From Clostridia bacterium (GTDB taxonomy: Bacteria; Bacillota; Clostridia; Oscillospirales; Oscillospiraceae), in assembly GCA_003245395.1 (NCBI GenBank), contig QKDF01000159.1, positions 1 through 5,859 of the forward strand: a stretch of DNA of 5,859 nucleotides, in the 5' to 3' direction. The notes beneath the pieces were generated by a model that was not told the DNA's origin, ran no database searches, and saw only the letters and a list, made by a program, of their open reading frames with translations. Positions 1 through 4,436 of the stretch are shown here, piece by piece; positions within the stretch are counted from its first letter, which is position 1, and each line of letters opens with the position of its first letter. The position numbers and the translations under genes are program-made.

Positions 1-1
1 T

Positions 2-259
2 CAGGACCAGACGCAGGAGAACTACGAAACCTTTTTCGCTCTTGCCAAGCAGTTTACGCACATTGAGGTGCTGGATCGGGAAACGCTGCTGACCTTTGTG
101 GACCGCATTGAAGTTGGTCCCAAGGAATACCCGCAGGGTGTGCAGAAAGCAACACACCGCAATACCCCTTATCGCCAGAGCATCCGCATCTTTTATAAAT
201 TTATCGGCGAGTTCGCCGCCGAACCCATCCGCGACCTGCCAAAGGCCGCCAATGCCTAA
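2..259 (+). CDS. Large serine recombinase, C-terminal end (DUF4368 type), 5' truncated by window edge
   Basis: The frame is open from the first bases of the window to a TAA at 257-259, giving the last 85 residues of a protein whose start lies to the left. The tail has the pattern seen at the ends of clostridial transposon recombinases of the TnpX/TndX group: an ENYETFFALAKQ helix, then LDRETLLTFVDRIEV, then QSIRIFYKFIGEF, which matches the usual DUF4368 ending. Such enzymes (resolvase catalytic domain, recombinase domain, zinc-ribbon and coiled-coil region, then DUF4368) cut and rejoin DNA through a serine-linked intermediate to integrate and excise mobile elements. The catalytic serine and DNA-binding parts are outside the window, so activity cannot be judged. 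The gene ends about 30 bases before a decapitated spore gene, the position expected for a recombinase encoded at the extreme end of its element. Family assignment is fairly secure; the exact element type is not. Confidence 0.85.
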   Translation, partial: QDQTQENYETFFALAKQFTHIEVLDRETLLTFVDRIEVGPKEYPQGVQKATHRNTPYRQSIRIFYKFIGEFAAEPIRDLPKAANA

Positions 260-290
260 CCTTTTAATATGGGAAAGGAACACCAAGGGA
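260..290. other. Probable right end of integrated mobile element / attachment-site junction
   Basis: This short gap separates the recombinase stop codon from the point where recognisable SASP coding sequence begins (GAG at 289-291, reading E-V-G-V-N-L). In the SASP frame a stop (TAA 265-267) lies just upstream, and the residues between it and 288 do not look like a SASP. The stretch contains GA dinucleotides at 273-274, 278-279 and 289-290. TnpX/TndX-type recombinases are known to recombine at a central GA, so 289-290, where homology starts, is the favoured crossover. The other half of the target gene and the left end of the element are not in the window, so the boundary is inferred. Confidence 0.5.
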
Positions 291-405
291 GGTTGGCGTC
301 AACCTGAAGGAAGGCTACAACGGCGATCTGACTTCTCGTGAAGCCGGCTCTGTCGGCGGCCAGATGGTCAAAAAGATGATCGAGTCCTACGAGAAGTCCC
401 TGTAA
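289..405 (+). pseudogene. Alpha/beta-type small acid-soluble spore protein, 3' fragment, interrupted by element
   Basis: Reading from 289 gives 38 codons and a TAA at 403-405. The peptide has EVGVNLKEGYNGDLTS followed by GSVGGQMVKKMIESYE, the typical C-terminal half of clostridial alpha/beta SASPs: the G-x-V-G-G block and the MVKKMIE helix. In spores these proteins coat and protect DNA from UV and heat and are degraded at germination. A full protein is usually about 60-90 residues. Here the N-terminal part, with the first conserved K-x-E-[IV]-A block and the germination-protease site, is missing. There is no in-frame ATG, GTG or TTG before 289 and the frame is closed by TAA at 265-267, so this piece cannot be translated normally where it sits. 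It is best seen as the right half of a gene split by the element whose recombinase ends at 259. If the element excises precisely, the gene could be rebuilt; otherwise it is dead. Confidence 0.8.
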
Positions 406-421
406 CTTCCCGCTGAACTAA

Positions 422-459
422 AAAAGAGGCCGTTCCGCTGATGCGGAACGGCCTCTTTT
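422..459. terminator. Strong bidirectional intrinsic terminator
   Basis: A perfect 17-base-pair inverted repeat (422-438 with 443-459) closes on a 4-base TGAT loop. The stem core is GAGGCCGTTCCGC and its outer ends are A-run on the left and T-run on the right, so a U-tract follows the hairpin on either strand. It lies 16 bases after the SASP fragment stop and 38 bases after the permease stop on the other strand. It therefore serves both convergent transcription units. Confidence 0.93.
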
Positions 460-497
460 CAATTTAAGCATGCTGAGATTTGATATCCTGCTTAAGA

Positions 498-2474
498 TTA
501 GCCAGCGGCTGCAAGCCGCTTGCCTTTTTCACGCTGTAGCACAAAGAGGCCAGCAAAAATCACCAGACCAATCAAATCTGTAACTGCCCCTGTATTGATG
601 AGCAGCATCGCCGCTCCAAAGGCAACCAATCGGATCACCGGGTTGGCCTTTGTAAACAGGAAGCCCTCAGCCGCCAGAGCGATCAGGAACACGCCCATGC
701 AGGCTGTGATCACCACCCGAATCCCCATGAGCACCGTTACATCTGCCAGCATGAGCTGCTGGTTGTATACAAACATATACGGAACGATGAATCCCGCCAG
801 GGCCAGCTTAACCGACGCCACACCCGTTTTCATCGGATCTCCTCCGGACAGTCCGGCCGCAGCAAACGAGGCCAGAGCCACGGGCGGCGTGAGGTTTGCA
901 AACATAGCAAAATAGAAGCAGAACATATGGGCCGCAATTGCAGGCACGCCCAACTTCACCAGCGCAGGTGCCGCAATGGTAGCCGTAATTAGATAGGACG
1001 GAATGCTGGGCAGGCCCATGCCAAGAATCATACAGGTCACCATGGTGAATAGCAGGGTAACAAAGATGCTGCTCTGCCCGATGCTGATGATGGTGGAGGC
1101 CACATTCAGCGCGAATCCGGTCAGGCCGCACACGCCCACGATAATCCCCACGCAGGCACAGGCAATGGCCACGGAAACAGTGGATTTTGCTCCAGCCACG
1201 AACGCGTCCATAATATCCTTGAACGACATCCGGCTGATCGGCCGCAGCTGGGCCACCACAATTGTCACGAGAATCGTCCAAAATGCGCTGACAATCACAG
1301 TATAGCCACTGAAAATCAGCATATACAGCAAGAACGCAATGGGGATCAGCAGGTGTCCCCGCTCCTTCATCACCTGCTTGGCCCGCGGCAGCTGATCCTT
1401 GGGAATCCCCAACAGGTTGTTGCGACTGGCGCGCATCTGTACCTGAAGAATAATACCCAGATAGTAAATCAATGCCGGTATCACCGCGGCGCGGATGATC
1501 TCCGCGTACTTTACGCCCAGCGTCTCCGCCATAACGAATGCAGCGGCGCCCATGATGGGCGGCAGCAGCTGTCCTCCCACGGAGGCGGTAGCCTCTACTG
1601 CACCCGCAAATTCCTTGGAATAACCCGTCTTTTTCATCAGCGGGATGGTGAAGGTACCGGTAGTAACGACATTGGCCACGGCGGACCCGTTGATGGACCC
1701 CAGGAACCCTGAAGCCAGCACGGCCACCTTGGCCGGGCCGCCCTTTGTATGGCCTGCCAGGGCATTTGCAATATCGTTGAAAAACTGGCCCATACCGCAC
1801 TTATTCATAACTTCGCCAAAGATAATGAACAGCACGATATAAGTGGCTGACACCTTGATGGTGGAACCGTAGATACCGGTGATGTCAGTTGTCAGATAGG
1901 TGACAATCCGCTCCCAGGTGTAGCCGCGGTGCATAAACACACCAGGGAAATGGCGGCCGAATACGCCATAGAACAAAAACACAATCGACAAAATCGTGAG
2001 TGCGGGCCCGCTGATCCGGCGGGAGCACTCCAGCACCAGCAGAATCAAAATTGCGCCCATAAATAAATCCATCGCTGAGGCCCGGAAGCCCGTTGAAATG
2101 AACGCGTCATACCGCATGAACACATAGACCGGCATCACGGCCGAGAAGCCAATGCAGATCCAGTCATACCAGGGTATCTTTTTGCGGCTGGAATGTTTAA
2201 ACGCCGGATACAAGGCAAAGCCTAACATCAGAACCAATCCCACATGGATGGCATGGTGTTTGATGTTGACCATCTGCAAAAAGCGCACGCCGGAGGCGTA
2301 GGCCAGATGGTAAATAGTAAAGCCCAGGCAGATCACATAGACAACCTTTACCAGCCATTTCATGTCAAAGCTGCGGGTCCGGGACTCCTTGTCATACTTT
2401 TCCATGATTTCTTCGCCCTTGGGCGCCTGGAAGGCTGCGTTCTCTGCGGACGCGTTGATCTTATTCTCCTCCAA
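498..2474 (-). CDS. TRAP transporter permease, fused 4TM/12TM (DctQ-DctM type) subunit
   Basis: This 658-residue, very hydrophobic protein has the usual length and layout of TRAP 4TM/12TM fusion permeases, which import organic anions using an ion gradient together with a separate binding protein. An N-terminal cytoplasmic stretch holds the family signature MEKYDKESR (24-32). A small-subunit-like set of membrane segments follows (about 40-175), then the large DctM-like domain (about 200-570), and more hydrophobic segments to residue 647. Conserved DctM blocks are visible: GSINGSAVANVVTTG (259-273), ATASVGGQLLPPIMGAAA (295-312), GMGLPSIPSYL (485-495) and FANLTPPVALASFAAAGLSGGD (525-546). The start is TTG at 2474-2472, preceded by AAGGGGG ten bases upstream. 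It lies inside the end of the DUF1850 gene (14-base overlap), suggesting translational coupling. The ATG at 2405 is a fallback start but has a poor ribosome site, and relatives carry about 20 residues before MEKYDKES. It is the last gene of the TAXI operon. Substrate is unknown. Confidence 0.93.
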   Translation of the reverse strand: MEENKINASAENAAFQAPKGEEIMEKYDKESRTRSFDMKWLVKVVYVICLGFTIYHLAYASGVRFLQMVNIKHHAIHVGLVLMLGFALYPAFKHSSRKKIPWYDWICIGFSAVMPVYVFMRYDAFISTGFRASAMDLFMGAILILLVLECSRRISGPALTILSIVFLFYGVFGRHFPGVFMHRGYTWERIVTYLTTDITGIYGSTIKVSATYIVLFIIFGEVMNKCGMGQFFNDIANALAGHTKGGPAKVAVLASGFLGSINGSAVANVVTTGTFTIPLMKKTGYSKEFAGAVEATASVGGQLLPPIMGAAAFVMAETLGVKYAEIIRAAVIPALIYYLGIILQVQMRASRNNLLGIPKDQLPRAKQVMKERGHLLIPIAFLLYMLIFSGYTVIVSAFWTILVTIVVAQLRPISRMSFKDIMDAFVAGAKSTVSVAIACACVGIIVGVCGLTGFALNVASTIISIGQSSIFVTLLFTMVTCMILGMGLPSIPSYLITATIAAPALVKLGVPAIAAHMFCFYFAMFANLTPPVALASFAAAGLSGGDPMKTGVASVKLALAGFIVPYMFVYNQQLMLADVTVLMGIRVVITACMGVFLIALAAEGFLFTKANPVIRLVAFGAAMLLINTGAVTDLIGLVIFAGLFVLQREKGKRLAAAG

Positions 2475-2958
2475 TGGAGAAATACCCCCTTTTTGTAATC
2501 ATTTTCCCGCGAATCAGGCTGGCGTTCGGGAGTGTGCGGAAATCGAAAATTTCCTTCCCGTTGAGCGTCAGCCCCTTCATATATTTGGAGGAAGTAAGCC
2601 ATTTGAATTCTTCAAACCGGCTATTGATCCCTTCCATCCAGACCAGTCCATCCTTAATATGGGTGGGTACATCCATCTCAGCAGGAATTCCCGCCCCGTA
2701 CCCGGCCACCGCAATGGTGTCCAAATTGAATGCCAGGTCATCTGTTACTGTGTAATACTCGTACCAGGGAACATGCTCGAATGAGTGTTCAATTTCCAGT
2801 CGGAACTGATCCCCGGGCTCTGCCGGAACCTCCAGCACCACCGTGTTGTTCCGCCGTTCATAAAGCTGAAAATACGTTTTCGGAACACCAAATGCCCACC
2901 ATGCTGCGCCAAGAAAAACGGCAACAGCCAGCAGCAGTAAAATACGCCTACCTTTCAT
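2461..2958 (-). CDS. DUF1850 family membrane-anchored protein associated with TAXI-TRAP transporter
   Basis: This predicted 165-residue protein begins with a positively charged MKGRR and a hydrophobic segment (about 6-23), an uncleaved anchor or signal peptide without a lipobox, and continues as a soluble extracytoplasmic domain. It carries the family's hallmark histidine block, HSFEHVPWYEYY (58-69), followed by GYGAGIP (87-92), the usual order in DUF1850 proteins. These are small proteins of unknown mechanism encoded beside TAXI-type TRAP permeases, so a role in assembling or assisting the transporter is inferred from context only. The chosen start, ATG at 2958, has AAAGAGG about six bases upstream and begins directly at the signal segment. 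An upstream in-frame ATG at 3024 would add 22 residues that do not look like a signal peptide and would run through the intercistronic hairpin, so it is rejected. The stop overlaps the permease start. The gene lies 91 bases after the binding-protein gene. Confidence 0.82.
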   Translation of the reverse strand: MKGRRILLLLAVAVFLGAAWWAFGVPKTYFQLYERRNNTVVLEVPAEPGDQFRLEIEHSFEHVPWYEYYTVTDDLAFNLDTIAVAGYGAGIPAEMDVPTHIKDGLVWMEGINSRFEEFKWLTSSKYMKGLTLNGKEIFDFRTLPNASLIRGKMITKRGYFSIGGE

Positions 2959-2981
2959 ATCGCGCCTCTTTGGTCGGAACA

Positions 2982-3021
2982 CCGGAGGGAGAGCGAACGC
3001 CTCTGTCCGCTGCCCCTCCGG
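2982..3021 (-). other. GC-rich intercistronic hairpin between binding-protein and DUF1850 genes
   Basis: In the operon transcript CCGGAGGG (3021-3014) can pair with CCCTCCGG (2989-2982), and an inner AGCG/CGCT pair tightens the loop. No U-run follows, so it is not a standard terminator. Such hairpins after the first gene of binding-protein operons often protect the upstream message from 3' decay, making the binding protein more abundant than the permease. That role is inferred here. It sits 28 bases after the binding-protein stop. Confidence 0.5.
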
Positions 3022-3049
3022 CAAAGTGATTTGTTATGATTTCTGCTTC

Positions 3050-4108
3050 TTACTGCGTATAGCCCTGCTCCTGCCAGAACGCCGCTGCACCGGGATGCAG
3101 GGGCAGCTGCAGATCGGATACGCCCACATCCAGAGAGATGTTCTTGTTTGCGGCGTTGTGAGAAGCCTTGATCGTATCAAGGTTTTTAAAGATACCGGTC
3201 AGCATGTCGTACACCATGTCGTCGGACAAATCCTTGCGCACCAGCATGATGTTGTACACAAACACGCCGTCGATATCTGCATCATTGTTGTACGTGCCAG
3301 CAGGAATGGTCGTCTTGGCATAATAGGGATAATCGGACACCAGCTTGTCGCGGCCCGCACCGTCGATGGGAACAATCACCATGTCATAGCTGACACCCAG
3401 CTCCATCACTGTGGCGTTGGGCAGGCCGGAGGTTACAAACACGGCGTCGCACTGGCCGTTTTTCATGTTGTCGATGGCCTCGCCATAGGCCAGATAATCG
3501 GGGGTGATATCGTCATAAGTGATGCCATAGGAGTTCAGAATCATGCGGGCATTGATCTCCACGCCGGAGTTTGCGGCGCCCACACCGACACGCTTGCCCC
3601 GCAGGTCCTCTACGGATTTGATACCCGTATTGGCAGTGGTGACAAGCTGCACATAGTTGGGCCACAGACGCATCAGAGAGCGCAGATCTGTGGCCGGCGT
3701 TTTGCCGTCGAAAGCGCCGGTGGCCGTATATGCCTGCATGACGGCGTCCTGCATGGCAATGGCAATTTCCGCGTCGCCGTCGAGCATCAGCTGAATATTG
3801 GCGCCGGAAGCGTTGGTAGCCTCAGCGCTGGTCTTATATCCCCAGTCGCTCAGAGCTGTGGCAAATGCACCGCCAATGGGGTAGTAAATACCGGAGGTCG
3901 GGCCGGTTGCTACCGTGATGAATTCCTTGGCCCGGTCGGCTTCGCTGAGCAGAGAGACACCGGAGGTTGAGGAGCCGGAGCTTGCGGTGGATGAACTGCC
4001 GGACTGGGAGGCGCTGCTTTGATCGGAGCTGTTGGAACTGCCGGAGCCACAGGCAGCCAGACTAAGCGTCATGCCCAGTGCCAGAATCAATGCCATGAAC
4101 TTTTTCAT
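3050..4108 (-). CDS. TAXI family TRAP transporter solute-binding lipoprotein
   Basis: The predicted protein is 352 residues and is exported as a lipoprotein. MKKFMALILALGMTLSLAAC is a complete signal peptide with lipobox L-A-A-C, so Cys20 would be lipidated. A Ser/Gly-rich tether (21-50) follows, then the binding domain. TAXI features are clear: FITVATGPTSGIYYPIGGAF (63-82), near the N-terminus of the mature domain; LRGKRVGVGAANSGVEINA (169-187); MKNGQCDAVFVTSGLPNA (215-232); and a C-terminal LHPGAAAFWQEQG (337-349). It captures the solute outside the membrane and delivers it to the TRAP permease encoded two genes downstream. The start at 4108 is fixed by the signal peptide and by AGAAGGGG about ten bases upstream. 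The reading frame is open to an ATG at 4351, but those 81 residues would bury the signal peptide and overlap the promoter region, so they are excluded. It is the first gene of the operon. The ligand is unknown; TAXI proteins characterised so far bind small carboxylates such as glutamate or 2-oxoglutarate. Confidence 0.95.
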   Translation of the reverse strand: MKKFMALILALGMTLSLAACGSGSSNSSDQSSASQSGSSSTASSGSSTSGVSLLSEADRAKEFITVATGPTSGIYYPIGGAFATALSDWGYKTSAEATNASGANIQLMLDGDAEIAIAMQDAVMQAYTATGAFDGKTPATDLRSLMRLWPNYVQLVTTANTGIKSVEDLRGKRVGVGAANSGVEINARMILNSYGITYDDITPDYLAYGEAIDNMKNGQCDAVFVTSGLPNATVMELGVSYDMVIVPIDGAGRDKLVSDYPYYAKTTIPAGTYNNDADIDGVFVYNIMLVRKDLSDDMVYDMLTGIFKNLDTIKASHNAANKNISLDVGVSDLQLPLHPGAAAFWQEQGYTQ

Positions 4109-4187
4109 TGCTTTCTTACCCCTTCTTTTCGTCAATTTATTCACATTCAACTGCGAACCGGATATATCCTTCGTGAATCTTACCTCA

Positions 4188-4215
4188 ATTATGAATAAAT
4201 TCTGAATATCGTCAA
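4188..4215 (-). promoter_or_regulatory. Predicted sigma-A-like promoter of the TAXI-TRAP operon
   Basis: On the minus strand TTGACG (4215-4210) is followed after 16 bases by CATAAT (4193-4188), close to the TTGACA/TATAAT consensus. Transcription would begin near 4181, leaving a leader of about 70 bases before the ATG at 4108. The tandem repeats at 4247-4276 lie just upstream, the expected side for an activator. A second -10-like element, TTATAT (4231-4226), with no good -35, is an alternative activator-dependent start. Confidence 0.55.
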
Positions 4216-4246
4216 CGTTTCCTGCATATAACGTGCTTTTAGGCGC

Positions 4247-4276
4247 GTGAACGGTCGTTTTTGCAGTGTGAACGGG
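4247..4276 (-). promoter_or_regulatory. Tandem direct repeats, candidate LytTR-type response-regulator binding site
   Basis: GTGAACGG occurs at 4247-4254 and again at 4268-4275, an offset of exactly 21 bases (two helical turns). Read toward the transporter operon these are ACCGTTCAC and CCCGTTCAC separated by 12 bases. LytTR regulators such as AgrA bind pairs of 9-base direct repeats with a core resembling [AT][AC][AC]GTTN[AG], spaced about 12-13 bases apart, and both copies fit that core well. The neighbouring kinase is of the LytS type, whose partners carry LytTR domains. The lower copy is about 31 bases upstream of the predicted -35 and about 15 bases upstream of the alternative -10 at 4231-4226. 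Binding is inferred. Confidence 0.6.
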
Positions 4277-4353
4277 AACTGTGGTTTTTCCATTCTTTTC
4301 AAAATGCTGTAACAAAATTATATTCTGCTGTACGGCTTTCCGGATTTTCACTC

Positions 4354-4382
4354 TTGATTCGCCTTTGATCTTGTACTATATT
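4354..4382 (+). promoter_or_regulatory. Predicted sigma-A-like promoter of the sensor kinase gene
   Basis: TTGATT (4354-4359) and TATATT (4377-4382) are separated by the ideal 17 bases. Transcription would start near 4390, leaving a leader of about 47 bases before the ATG at 4437. A perfect AT palindrome, 4378-4389, overlaps the -10 and could be incidental or an operator. Confidence 0.55.
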
Positions 4383-4436
4383 TAAATATGCATATAGTTA
4401 GAATTTTCAATGTTTTTTATTCATCAGGAGGCGTGT

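Noticed and set aside
96..341. Plus-strand 81-codon frame bridging recombinase and SASP fragment
   Set aside because: It is out of frame with both the recombinase tail and the SASP fragment, each of which has recognisable protein motifs.
808..1800. Second minus-strand open frame (330 codons) within the permease gene
   Set aside because: It is an Arg/Gly-rich out-of-frame reading of the permease; the conserved TRAP motifs are in the other frame.
2959..3024. Upstream ATG at 3024 for the DUF1850 protein
   Set aside because: The added 22 residues are not signal-like and overlap the hairpin. The ATG at 2958 has a better ribosome site and starts at the signal segment.
3026..3970. Long plus-strand open frame (314 codons) opposite the binding-protein gene
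   Set aside because: It is antisense to a clear TAXI lipoprotein, its translation is rich in His, Val and Gly without family motifs, and it has no convincing ribosome site. It is a shadow of GC-biased codon use on the other strand.
4307..4330. TATAAT-like element on the minus strand inside the intergenic region
   Set aside because: The -10 is excellent (plus-strand ATTATA), but no plausible -35 is found 16-18 bases upstream, and it would start transcription upstream of the tandem repeats.
4109..4351. N-terminal extension of the binding protein to an upstream ATG
   Set aside because: It would place 81 residues ahead of a perfect lipoprotein signal peptide and cover the predicted promoter and repeats; the ribosome site supports 4108.
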